From CAWDYA01 sp963806495 (GTDB lineage Bacteria; Acidobacteriota; Polarisedimenticolia; JACPZX01; DASXTC01), in NCBI GenBank assembly GCA_963806495.1, contig CAWDYA010000009.1:248001-312000 (forward strand): a stretch of 64,000 bases of DNA, read 5' to 3'. The notes beneath the pieces were generated by a model, which worked only from the letters and a program-made list of their open reading frames with translations, was not told the origin of the DNA and did no database searches. Positions 15,106 through 22,492 of the stretch are shown here, one piece after another. A program made the translations under genes and the position numbers. The stretch's first letter is position 1. Each line of letters starts with the position of its first letter.

Positions 15106-16182
15106 TCAGCTCGAACGTGCTCGACGCACCTCGATGAGCTGTGCCACGATCGCCACCGCGATCTCGCCGGGCGAGTCGGCGCCGATCGGCAACCCGATGG
15201 GCGCATGCACCCGCGCGAGCTGTTCGGCGGTGGCTCCCCGTTCCTTCAGCCGGCTCCACATGATCTCGACCTTCCGGCGCGAGCCGATCATCCCGATGTA
15301 GGCCGCCGGCGTCCGGATCGCCTGCTCGATCACCGGCTCGTCGTGCTGGTGACCGCGGGTGACCGCGACGACGTAGGCGTCACGTCCGATCGGCAGGCTC
15401 GACACCGCCGTCTCCATCGGCAGCACGTGCGTCCCCTCGGCGTCCGGGAACCGCTCCGTGTTGGCGAAGGCGGGCCGGTCGTCGATCACCACGACCCTGA
15501 AGCCGGCCGTCCGCGCCACCCGCGCGACAGCGAGCGACACGTGGCCGCCGCCGAACAGGTACAGCGTGGGCGGCACGCTCATTGTCTCCAGGAACAGGCT
15601 CACGGGGCCCTCGACCACGACGGCCCTGTCCTGCCCGAGGATGCCGAGCCCCTCCTCGACCGCGGCCGGAGCCAGGGACGCCCCGGGGGTGAGCTCCCCC
15701 CATCCGCACCGGATCCCCTTCCAGCCGATGAGTGCCTTGCCGGTCACGATCACCCCGTCCGCATCGGCCGACGGGTCGGCGCCGACCGCCGTCGCCATGA
15801 CCGTCTCCTCCTGCGCGTCCATCGCCTCGAGCGCCCGGACGAAGAGCTCCGAGGAGTCGCCGGCCGCCAGCCGCCCCACCGGCTCGATCAGCATCTGCAC
15901 CGTCCCGCCGCAATTCAGTCCTTCCGCTCCCGCCTTCGTCTCGGTGAGAGTGAACTGGTGCCGCGATGCCCGGCCGGCCCGGATGGCCGCCTGCCCCCGA
16001 GCGTGTACCTCGGCCTCGAGGCAGCCGCCGCCCACGGTGCCCCGCTGCGTGCCGTCAGGCAGGATCAGCATCTTCGAGCGGCGCGACATCGGCAGCGATC
16101 CCTTCGAGGAGAGGATGCTGACGAGGGCCCCGGTCTGCCCGCGCGAGACGAGCGCCGCGATCTCGGTGAGGATTTCCTTCAT
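15106..16182 (-). CDS. XdhC/CoxI family molybdenum-cofactor maturation protein
   Basis: A 358-residue protein with the XdhC N-terminal domain (about 1-75, including QTGALVSILSSKGSLP and GTVGGGCLEAEV) and the C-terminal Rossmann domain (LYLFGGGHVSLAVARVA, then VVVIDDRP). XdhC binds sulfurated molybdenum cofactor and loads it into xanthine dehydrogenase-type enzymes. No such hydroxylase is in this window, although modABC for molybdate uptake lies at 22.5-25 kb. I chose ATG 16182 because the family begins MKEIL-like; it has no clear Shine-Dalgarno. It is divergent from the kamA operon. Confidence 0.85.
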   Translation of the reverse strand: MKEILTEIAALVSRGQTGALVSILSSKGSLPMSRRSKMLILPDGTQRGTVGGGCLEAEVHARGQAAIRAGRASRHQFTLTETKAGAEGLNCGGTVQMLIEPVGRLAAGDSSELFVRALEAMDAQEETVMATAVGADPSADADGVIVTGKALIGWKGIRCGWGELTPGASLAPAAVEEGLGILGQDRAVVVEGPVSLFLETMSVPPTLYLFGGGHVSLAVARVARTAGFRVVVIDDRPAFANTERFPDAEGTHVLPMETAVSSLPIGRDAYVVAVTRGHQHDEPVIEQAIRTPAAYIGMIGSRRKVEIMWSRLKERGATAEQLARVHAPIGLPIGADSPGEIAVAIVAQLIEVRRARSS

Positions 16183-16265
16183 GTCATCGGAGGGTAGGCG
16201 CGCCCCCCGGCGAGTGTCAAGGGAACCAGGGCCGCGGAAATCCATCTCTCGGCTTCTCTTTTTCT

Positions 16266-16294
16266 TGACAGCGGATCGGATAGTGTTAATGTTA
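16266..16294 (+). promoter_or_regulatory. Probable promoter of the kamA operon
   Basis: TTGACA near 16266-16271 followed after about 17 bases by AATGTT, with TAATGT one base earlier. This is the same -35 with weak -10 pattern as before bactofilin. It would give a leader of about 215 bases before the kamA start. The rest of 16183-16420 holds no gene I can support. Confidence 0.45.
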
Positions 16295-16420
16295 CCCGCA
16301 ACATGATGACGATTGAATCGAGAGCGCGATCTCAAGATCATCAGTCCCAACCTGGCCGGGCACCCATCCGGCCTCATGCGAGGATCGTCCTCGCCAATTC
16401 CGCGAACGCTTCCCACCCAT

Positions 16421-16505
16421 GGCTCCCCTAGAGATTGACCCTACCGACCGGAGCTTCTCGTGATGCCCACAATCGCCGCGAAGGCACGGATCCGTTCGGG
16501 GAGCC
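16421..16505 (+). promoter_or_regulatory. Candidate structured leader (riboswitch-like closing stem) before kamA
   Basis: GGCTCCCC (16421-16428) is perfectly complementary to GGGGAGCC (16498-16505), closing a 69-base element that ends 3 bases before the kamA Shine-Dalgarno GAGGAG (16509-16514). The enclosed bases contain further short complementary runs, but I cannot match them to a known riboswitch class. The position next to the ribosome-binding site would suit translational control. Confidence 0.35.
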
Positions 16506-16517
16506 CCCGAGGAGTTG

Positions 16518-17651
16518 ATGGAGACCGAATCCGGTAACTCACAGAGATCCCTGACCTGTATCGACCCCCAAAAGTGGAACGACTGGCGATGGCAGATGAG
16601 AAACCGTCTGTCCACCGTCGAGGAGCTGCAGGGCTACCTCCGTCTCACCCCCGCCGAGGTGAGCGGCATCCGGATGGCGCAGGGACGCTTCCCGGTCGGG
16701 GTCACCCCCTACTGGGCCTCGCTGCTCGATCCGGTGAACCCACACTGTCCGCTCAGGATGCAGGTCATCCCGACGTCTCACGAGCACCTGGTCTCGCCGG
16801 CCGAGATGGTCGATCCACTGGCCGAAGACAGCCATTCCCCGGTACCGGGGATCGTGCACCGGTACCCGGACCGTGTCCTGCTGCTCCCCCTCAACATGTG
16901 CGCCGCCTATTGCCGGTACTGCACCCGGTCGCGATGGGTGGGCGACGAGAACGAGATGATGTTCGGACCGCGGCTCGACGGCGCCATCGACTACCTGCGG
17001 CAGAACAAGCAGATCCGCGACGTCCTGATCTCCGGAGGCGACCCGCTCCTGTTCTCCGACAAGCGGCTGGACGAGCTGCTTGGCCGGCTGCGGGCCATCG
17101 ATCACATCGAGTTCATCCGGATCGGCACCCGGGTGCCGGTGTTCCTCCCCATGAGGATCACCCCCGAGCTGATCCAGACGATGCGCAGGCATCATCCGGT
17201 CTGGATCAGTATCCACTTCAATCACCCGCGGGAGATCACCCCCGAGGTGCGGCGGGCGTGCACGATGCTGGCCGACGGGGGATTCCCGCTCGGCAGCCAG
17301 TCGGTCCTGATGAAGGGGATCAACGACGACCCGGCCACCTTCCGCCGTCTGGTCCACGAGCTGCTCAAGATCCGGGTGAGGCCGTACTACCTCTACCAGT
17401 GCGACCCGGTGACCGGCACCAGCCACTTCAGGACCACCGTGGCCAAAGGGGTGGAGATCATCGAATCGCTCCGCGGCCACACCACCGGGTACGCGGTGCC
17501 CACGTTCGTGGTGGACGCCCCGGGTGGAGGCGGCAAGGTCCCGATCAACCCCGACTACGTGCTGTCGCACGAGGAGGGGGTGCTGCGTCTGCGCAATTAC
17601 GCAGGCCGGGAGTACGTCTACGACGAGGAGGTCCGGTGCGGATCGGACTGA
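16518..17651 (+). CDS. Lysine 2,3-aminomutase family radical SAM enzyme (KamA-like)
   Basis: A 377-residue protein. The radical SAM cluster is CAAYCRYC with Cys128, Cys132 and Cys135. SGGDPLLF, the SAM-binding glycine motif, follows at about 172. The PLP lysine sits in DAPGGGGK (Lys340). The two aspartates that bind the lysine side chain in known lysine 2,3-aminomutases are present at Asp296 (YQCDPV) and Asp333 (VVDAP). The likely reaction is L-lysine to beta-lysine; a related beta-amino acid is possible. GAGGAG lies 3 bases before ATG 16518, and a TTG at 16515 is also possible. The 3' end overlaps the ATP-grasp gene by 16 bases, so the two are translated together. Confidence 0.88.
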   Translation: METESGNSQRSLTCIDPQKWNDWRWQMRNRLSTVEELQGYLRLTPAEVSGIRMAQGRFPVGVTPYWASLLDPVNPHCPLRMQVIPTSHEHLVSPAEMVDPLAEDSHSPVPGIVHRYPDRVLLLPLNMCAAYCRYCTRSRWVGDENEMMFGPRLDGAIDYLRQNKQIRDVLISGGDPLLFSDKRLDELLGRLRAIDHIEFIRIGTRVPVFLPMRITPELIQTMRRHHPVWISIHFNHPREITPEVRRACTMLADGGFPLGSQSVLMKGINDDPATFRRLVHELLKIRVRPYYLYQCDPVTGTSHFRTTVAKGVEIIESLRGHTTGYAVPTFVVDAPGGGGKVPINPDYVLSHEEGVLRLRNYAGREYVYDEEVRCGSD

Positions 17652-18676
17652 CCTACGACCTGAAGGACGACTACGTTCCGCTGCCCGAGGATCCGCCGGA
17701 CGCGGCAACCGAGCTGGACACCGAGGAGACGATCGCCGCGCTCGAGGCCGCGGTTCGCGCCAATGGCCACCAGACCGTCCGGATCGGCAGCGCCCGCGCC
17801 CTCCTGCGGCTCGCCGAGGACGACGATCTCGATATCGACCTGGTGTTCAACATCTCGGAAGGCGTCTCCGGTCGTGGCCGTGAGGCCCAGGTCCCGGCCA
17901 TCCTGGAGCTTCTGGAGATCCCTTACACAGGCTCGGACGCCCTCACCATGGCCCTGAGCCTCGACAAGGGGATGTCCAAGAAGGTGTTCCGCAGCGAGCG
18001 GGTGCCGACCCCCGACTGGTTCGTCGCGCCCAGCCTTTCCGAGGTGGACGCATGGGAGGTGGAGTTCCCCCTGTTCGTCAAGCCGATCCACGAGGGCACG
18101 GCCAAGGGGGTGACCACCCAGTCGCTGGTACAGGACATGCGGTCCCTCCGACGCCAGGTGTCACGGGTGCTGAGGACCTACCGCCAGCCCGCGCTGGTCG
18201 AGGAGTATCTTCCGGGGCGCGAGTTCACCACCGGGATCATCGGCAACTCCCCCGCCGGCGTGCTCGGCACGATGGAGGTGATCGTGGCCGACCCCGGGCA
18301 GGAGACGATCTACACCGGCACGTCCAAGGCCGAGTTCGAGCAGAAGGTGCGGTACCGGCCCGGGTCGGAGATCGAGCCCGCGCTGCGGCGCCGGATCGAG
18401 GCGGTGGCCCTGGCGGCCCACGCCGCCCTCGACTGCCGCGATTTCAGCCGTGTCGACATCCGCTGCGACTCCGAGGGCCGGCCCTGCTGCATGGAGGTGA
18501 ACCCTCTGGCGGGCCTCAACCCGCGCACCAGCGACCTCGCTTTCATCGCCCGGTTCGAGGGTCTGACCTACGAGGAGCTGATCGGCCGCATCCTGACCGA
18601 GGCGATCGGCCGTTCGCGGCGGCAGGTGCGGCGGCCGCCCGCGGCGCGCTCGCGCGCGCTGCCGACGGGAGCCTGA
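17636..18676 (+). CDS. ATP-grasp ligase, D-Ala-D-Ala ligase-like (first of two)
   Basis: A 346-residue protein starting at GTG 17636 inside the end of kamA. The N-terminal domain begins VRIGLTYDLKDDY and contains DLVFNISEGVSG, the COG1181 pattern. The ATP-grasp core follows with FPLFVKPIHEGTAKGV, LVEEYLPGREFTTGIIG and the metal-binding end ARVDIRCD-type segment (SRVDIRC, CMEVNPLAGLNP). The family joins an amino acid or carboxylate to an amine through an acyl phosphate. Since this cell-wall-type ligase is fused in translation to an aminomutase, I infer that it uses the beta-amino acid made by it. It is not the housekeeping Ddl by context. Confidence 0.85.
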   Translation: MRIGLTYDLKDDYVPLPEDPPDAATELDTEETIAALEAAVRANGHQTVRIGSARALLRLAEDDDLDIDLVFNISEGVSGRGREAQVPAILELLEIPYTGSDALTMALSLDKGMSKKVFRSERVPTPDWFVAPSLSEVDAWEVEFPLFVKPIHEGTAKGVTTQSLVQDMRSLRRQVSRVLRTYRQPALVEEYLPGREFTTGIIGNSPAGVLGTMEVIVADPGQETIYTGTSKAEFEQKVRYRPGSEIEPALRRRIEAVALAAHAALDCRDFSRVDIRCDSEGRPCCMEVNPLAGLNPRTSDLAFIARFEGLTYEELIGRILTEAIGRSRRQVRRPPAARSRALPTGA

Positions 18677-18679
18677 CCG

Positions 18680-19720
18680 GTGGCCGACGTCGGCATCCTC
18701 TGGTGCAAGCCGCCCGACGCTCTGCCCGAGTCGCCCGCCGGCAACCCCGACGACGAGGACGTGATCGTCGAGGTGATCGCCGTGGAGGGATCGCTCAAGC
18801 GTCTCGGCCACACCCCCTCCCGGATCTATGTCGAGGACGACGTGGCGCCGGTGGTCGAATGGGTCCGCGGCCATCCCGGGGCGGTGGTCTTCAACCTCTG
18901 CGAGTCGTTCCGCGGTTCGAACCTGGCGCACATGAACATGCCCGCCCTGCTCGAGCTGCTCGGGGTCTCCTACACCGGCTCGGGCCCGCTCGCGTGCGGG
19001 CTGACCACGCACAAGGCGCTGACGAAAGCGCTCCTGTCCGGCCTGGGGATCCCCACGCCACGCGGGATACTGGTGGAAAGAGGCGCCGCCGCCGGCGAGG
19101 CCCCCGCGGCGGCCGGCGTCGCCCTGCGCTACCCGCTCATCGTCAAGCCGGCGTTCGAGGACGCGAGTGTCGGGATCTCCGCCGAATCGGTGGTTTCGGA
19201 CGCCGCGGCGTTGCACGCCCGCGTCGAGTACGTCCACGAACGGTACGGACAGGCGGCGGTGGTCGAAGAGTTCATCGATGGACGGGAGATCAACTCGGCC
19301 GTCATCGGCAATGACCCGCCGATGAACCTGCCGCTGTCGGAGATCACGTTCGAGTATCCCGAAGGCATGCCGCGGATCGTCGGCTACCGCTCCAAGTGGG
19401 TGCACGATTCGGTGGAGTGGTGGAACAGCGTGCCGGTCTGCCCGGCCGAGCTGGATGCGGCCACGGAGTCCCGTATCAAGGAGATCGCGCTGAGGGCGTA
19501 CAAGGCCACAGGCTGTCGCGACTACGCCCGGGTCGACATGAGGCTGGACGCGTCGGGGCAGCCGTGGGTACTGGAAGTCAACGCCAACCCGGACATTACC
19601 GATGCGGCGGGGCTCGCCAACGCGGCGAAGGTCTCCACCCTCGGCTACGACGGGCTGGTGCGTGTCATCATCGAGGGGGCCCTCTCGCGCCGGGGCGTGT
19701 TCGAGGGGGTCCGGCCGTAG
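18680..19720 (+). CDS. ATP-grasp ligase, D-Ala-D-Ala ligase-like (second of two)
   Basis: A 346-residue protein, the same length as its upstream neighbour and probably its paralogue, starting at GTG 18680 only 3 bases after the previous stop. It reads VVFNLCESFRGSN, YPLIVKPAFEDASVGIS, VVEEFIDGREINSAVIG and ends its core with ARVDMRLDASGQPWVLEVNANPD. These are the ATP-binding and magnesium-binding segments of the ATP-grasp fold. Two consecutive ligases suggest two successive condensations on one scaffold, or two alternative acceptors. The exact substrates cannot be read from sequence. Confidence 0.85.
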   Translation: MADVGILWCKPPDALPESPAGNPDDEDVIVEVIAVEGSLKRLGHTPSRIYVEDDVAPVVEWVRGHPGAVVFNLCESFRGSNLAHMNMPALLELLGVSYTGSGPLACGLTTHKALTKALLSGLGIPTPRGILVERGAAAGEAPAAAGVALRYPLIVKPAFEDASVGISAESVVSDAAALHARVEYVHERYGQAAVVEEFIDGREINSAVIGNDPPMNLPLSEITFEYPEGMPRIVGYRSKWVHDSVEWWNSVPVCPAELDAATESRIKEIALRAYKATGCRDYARVDMRLDASGQPWVLEVNANPDITDAAGLANAAKVSTLGYDGLVRVIIEGALSRRGVFEGVRP

Positions 19721-19727
19721 CTTCCCG

Positions 19728-20108
19728 TCAGTGCGGCAGCTTCTCCTCGACCTCCTTGAGCTTCCCGGTGGGGTTGTTCGGATCGGCCGGCAGGATCCAG
19801 ACGAACCGATCCAGGCCGTTGGCCGGGTTGAAGTTGTATTTGGCCCGGTAGGCGGGCTTGCAGGCCGCGGGGTACGGCCGGGTCTTCGGGGTGAGCTCGC
19901 GGTCGTCGAAGAAGTCGATCTGGATCGCGTGCTCCCTGCCGTTCTTCGCGAGCAGCTCGTCGATGATCGAGCCCAGCACCTTGATGTCCTTCGCCTTCGC
20001 CGGCTCCACGTACACCGCGTTTATCGGCCCCATGTGGGTCACCAGTTCCCAGCCTGACCCGCTCACCGCCAGCAGCAGCGCGAGCGCGGCACCATGCACG
20101 AGTCTCAT
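19728..20108 (-). CDS. Small secreted protein of unknown function
   Basis: A 126-residue protein from ATG 20108, with a strong GGAGGAGGG ribosome site. The first 20 residues (MRLVHGAALALLLAVSGSG) form a signal peptide. The mature part reads YVEPAKAKDIKVLGSIIDELLAKNG, then IQIDFFDDRELTP and a single cysteine in AACKPAYRAKYNFN. The arrangement suggests a small alpha/beta domain. I know of no family name for it. It is convergent with the second ATP-grasp gene (7 bases between stops) and follows the aminotransferase gene by 34 bases on the same strand. Confidence 0.6.
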   Translation of the reverse strand: MRLVHGAALALLLAVSGSGWELVTHMGPINAVYVEPAKAKDIKVLGSIIDELLAKNGREHAIQIDFFDDRELTPKTRPYPAACKPAYRAKYNFNPANGLDRFVWILPADPNNPTGKLKEVEEKLPH

Positions 20109-20142
20109 TCGGTCCCTCCTCCACGCAACGGTTCCCCGAATC

Positions 20143-21381
20143 CTAGACCAGGCCCAGGATCTCGTCCACCACGTCGAGGCCGCGATTCAGGTCCCCCTCC
20201 TCGATCACCAGCGGCGGGGCCACGAAAAGGCACCGCCCCCGGACCAGCAGGTGCACCTGTCTGTCGAAAGCCTCCCGCTTGAGCGAGGCCAGGTCGACCT
20301 CGTCGGCCATCTCCAGGCAGCCGTACAACCCGAGCGAACGGGCATCGCGCACGAAACCGTTCTGGGCCCCGCAGAGCCTCAGCCTCTCGGCCAGGATCTC
20401 CCCCAGGACGCGGGAGCGCTCGACGAGCCCCTCCTCCTCGAACGCCTCGAGGTTGCCCGCCGCCGCGGCGAGCGACACGGGGTGCGCCGTGTGTGTCAGG
20501 CCGGTGGCGAGCGGCCGGTCGTCGAAGCACCGGGCCACCCGGCGGCTCACCGCCACAGCGCCCAGCGGAGCGTGACCCGAGGTGATCCCCTTGCCCATGG
20601 CGATCATGTCGGGCGACGCGTCGTAGTGATCGCAGGCGAACCACCGGCCCGTCCGGCCGAATCCCGCGAGCACCTCGTCGAGGATCAGCAGGATCCCGTG
20701 GCGATCGCAGATCGCCCGGAGTCCGCGATAGTAATCGGCCGGGGGGAAGTAGCCGCCGGTGGTCCCCGGCACGGTCTCCATCAAGACGGCGGCGATCGTG
20801 TCCGGCCCCTCCCTGAGGATCGTATCCTCCAACTCCGAGACGCAGGGGCGATCGCACACGTCGGGACGCGTCTCCCACGGGCAGCGATGACAATAAGGGT
20901 CGCGCACGCGCAACACGCCGCCGAGCCCCGGGGCGAACGGGGCGGCGCGCGGGTCGTCGGAGAAGGAGAGCGCGCCCAGCGTGGCTCCGTGGTAGGCCCG
21001 GGTGCGGCACACCACGCGTTTCCGGCCGGTGGCCAGCATCGCCATCTTCACCGCGTGCTCGTTGGCGTCGGCCCCGCCGAGCGTGAAGAGGAACCGGTCG
21101 AGCCCCGCGGGCGTGACACGCGACAGATCCCGAGCCACCTGCTCGCGGATCGGCGTCGTCATGAACGGGCCCGCCACCGCCAGGTCGTCGAGCTGGCGCT
21201 TCATCGCGGCGATGATCCGCGGGTGGTTGTGGCCGGCGTTGGCGTTGAGCACCACGGAGGCGAGGTCGAGGTAGCGGGTACCGGCGCGGTCGTGAAACCA
21301 GGCTCCCTGCCCTCCACCGAGCGGAAACGGCGCGTAGTCGCGCTGCGACGTCCAGGTGTAGAGGTTGTGGTCGTCCGGCAT
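20143..21381 (-). CDS. Class III aminotransferase (PLP, omega-amino acid type)
   Basis: A 412-residue fold-type I aminotransferase. The N terminus (LYTWTSQRDYAPFPLGGGQGAW, YLDLAS) is typical of class III enzymes acting on omega-amino groups. ILDEVLAGFGRTG holds the PLP aspartate and GMGKGITSGHAPLGA-like (MGKGITSGH) the PLP lysine. A four-cysteine insert near residue 165-180 (PYCHRCPW...CDRPC) is seen in part of the family. I chose ATG 21381 because GGGGAG lies 6 bases upstream. Its donor could be beta-lysine, ornithine or putrescine-like, but this is inference. It is divergent from the GNAT gene, with 31 bases between starts. Confidence 0.85.
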   Translation of the reverse strand: MPDDHNLYTWTSQRDYAPFPLGGGQGAWFHDRAGTRYLDLASVVLNANAGHNHPRIIAAMKRQLDDLAVAGPFMTTPIREQVARDLSRVTPAGLDRFLFTLGGADANEHAVKMAMLATGRKRVVCRTRAYHGATLGALSFSDDPRAAPFAPGLGGVLRVRDPYCHRCPWETRPDVCDRPCVSELEDTILREGPDTIAAVLMETVPGTTGGYFPPADYYRGLRAICDRHGILLILDEVLAGFGRTGRWFACDHYDASPDMIAMGKGITSGHAPLGAVAVSRRVARCFDDRPLATGLTHTAHPVSLAAAAGNLEAFEEEGLVERSRVLGEILAERLRLCGAQNGFVRDARSLGLYGCLEMADEVDLASLKREAFDRQVHLLVRGRCLFVAPPLVIEEGDLNRGLDVVDEILGLV

Positions 21382-21399
21382 CGGGCGCTCCCCGTCAGG

Positions 21400-21405
21400 T
21401 AGTAT
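21400..21405 (+). promoter_or_regulatory. -10 box of the GNAT gene, 7 bases before its ATG
   Basis: TAGTAT at 21400-21405; seven bases (ACGTGAC) separate it from ATG 21413 and no Shine-Dalgarno is present. A transcript starting 6-8 bases after the box would begin at the start codon, so the mRNA would be leaderless. No good -35 is seen. Confidence 0.4.
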
Positions 21406-21412
21406 ACGTGAC

Positions 21413-21889
21413 ATGAGTCTTCGTCCGTTGCGGCAGGAGGACCGCCCCGTGCTGCTCGAGATTCTCGAGTCGACGCATGCCTTCTCCGCGGCGGAGATCC
21501 GGGTGGCGCTCGAGCTGATCGACCACGCCCTCACGAGGCCGGGACAGACCGATTACCGGTTCCTCTGTGTCGAGGAGGCGTCGGGGCGGCTGGCGGGATA
21601 CATGTGTTACGGTGAGATACCGCTGTCGGATCGGTGCTGGGATCTCTACTGGATAGCCGTCGACCCGCGCGCCCAGGGTCGGGGTTTCGGCCGAGAGATG
21701 GTTCGCGAAATGGAGTCGGACCTGCTCGGCCGGCGTGCGCGCAAGATTTTCATCGAGACCGGAGGCAAGACCTCCTACGGAGCCACCCGCCGTTTCTACG
21801 AGAAGCTCGGCTACGCTGAGATCGCGCGTATCCCCGACTTCTTCGCGGTCGGCGACGACAAGGTCATTTTCGGAAAGGATCTCTCATGA
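21413..21889 (+). CDS. GNAT family N-acetyltransferase
   Basis: A 158-residue protein with the GNAT acetyl-CoA motif. Strand 4 is WDLYWIAVDPRAQGRGFGREMV, in which Q/R-x-x-G-x-G/A is RAQGRGFG, followed by a helix, and RFYEKLGYAEI is the usual C-terminal GNAT motif. It transfers an acetyl group to an amine or amino acid. In the ablA/ablB system of other organisms an acetyltransferase acts on beta-lysine made by KamA, but this gene is 2 kb from kamA and not in its operon, so the link is weak. It overlaps the next gene by ATGA. Confidence 0.8.
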   Translation: MSLRPLRQEDRPVLLEILESTHAFSAAEIRVALELIDHALTRPGQTDYRFLCVEEASGRLAGYMCYGEIPLSDRCWDLYWIAVDPRAQGRGFGREMVREMESDLLGRRARKIFIETGGKTSYGATRRFYEKLGYAEIARIPDFFAVGDDKVIFGKDLS

Positions 21890-22488
21890 GGCAGATTCTG
21901 CCCGGAGTTCACACCTGGTCGGTGTTCAACAAGGAGAAGGGGCTCGACTTCAACGGCCACCTGGTCTCCTCCGGCTCGGAGTGCGTCCTGATCGACCCGC
22001 CTTCGATGACCGACGAGCAGATCGAGACAGCGGAGAGGATCGGCCCCCCCGGCTCGATCCTCATCACGAACTGCCACCACACGCGCGACGCGATGAGCTT
22101 CGCGAAGCGCTGGCGCATCCGGATCCTCCTGCCGGAGAAGGACGCGGAGCCCCTTCCGGCCACGGTCCGGCTCGGGGGGGTCTACCGGGACGGGGACCGG
22201 CTGCCCGCCGGCCTGATCGCGCTGGCGCTCTCCGGACAGAAGTCACCCGGGGAGACGGCGCTGCTGTGTCCGGGCGCCGGGGCGGTGATCCTGGGTGACG
22301 CGCTGATCGGCAGGCCCTCCGGGAAGCTGAGCCTGCTGCCCGCCGAAAAGTACGCCGACGTGGCGCTCGCCCGCGAGGGGCTCCACCGTCTCCTCGAGCA
22401 TCCGTTCGACGCAGTGCTCGTCGGCGACGGCGTCTCGCTGCCCACCGGCGGGCGCGACGTTCTTCGCGCCTTTCTCGAGGCTTCCTGA
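21886..22488 (+). CDS. Metallo-beta-lactamase-fold protein with an altered metal motif
   Basis: A 200-residue protein. The N terminus (ILPGVHTWSVFNKEKGLDFNGHLV, CVLIDPP) and the ITNCHHTRDAMSF strand match the MBL fold. The usual HxHxDH motif reads HHTRDA, a variant found in a small subfamily, so one or both metal sites may be reduced. GAGAVILGDALIG follows where the later ligand Asp sits. The role is unknown. It starts in an ATGA overlap with the GNAT gene, so the two are co-translated. It ends 4 bases before the convergent modC stop. Confidence 0.7.
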   Translation: MRQILPGVHTWSVFNKEKGLDFNGHLVSSGSECVLIDPPSMTDEQIETAERIGPPGSILITNCHHTRDAMSFAKRWRIRILLPEKDAEPLPATVRLGGVYRDGDRLPAGLIALALSGQKSPGETALLCPGAGAVILGDALIGRPSGKLSLLPAEKYADVALAREGLHRLLEHPFDAVLVGDGVSLPTGGRDVLRAFLEAS

Positions 22489-22492
22489 TCTT

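Noticed and set aside
17636..19720. Housekeeping D-Ala-D-Ala ligase duplicated
   Set aside because: Context ties both to the aminomutase by overlap, and two consecutive copies are not typical of ddl in murein clusters. It remains possible that one still uses alanine.
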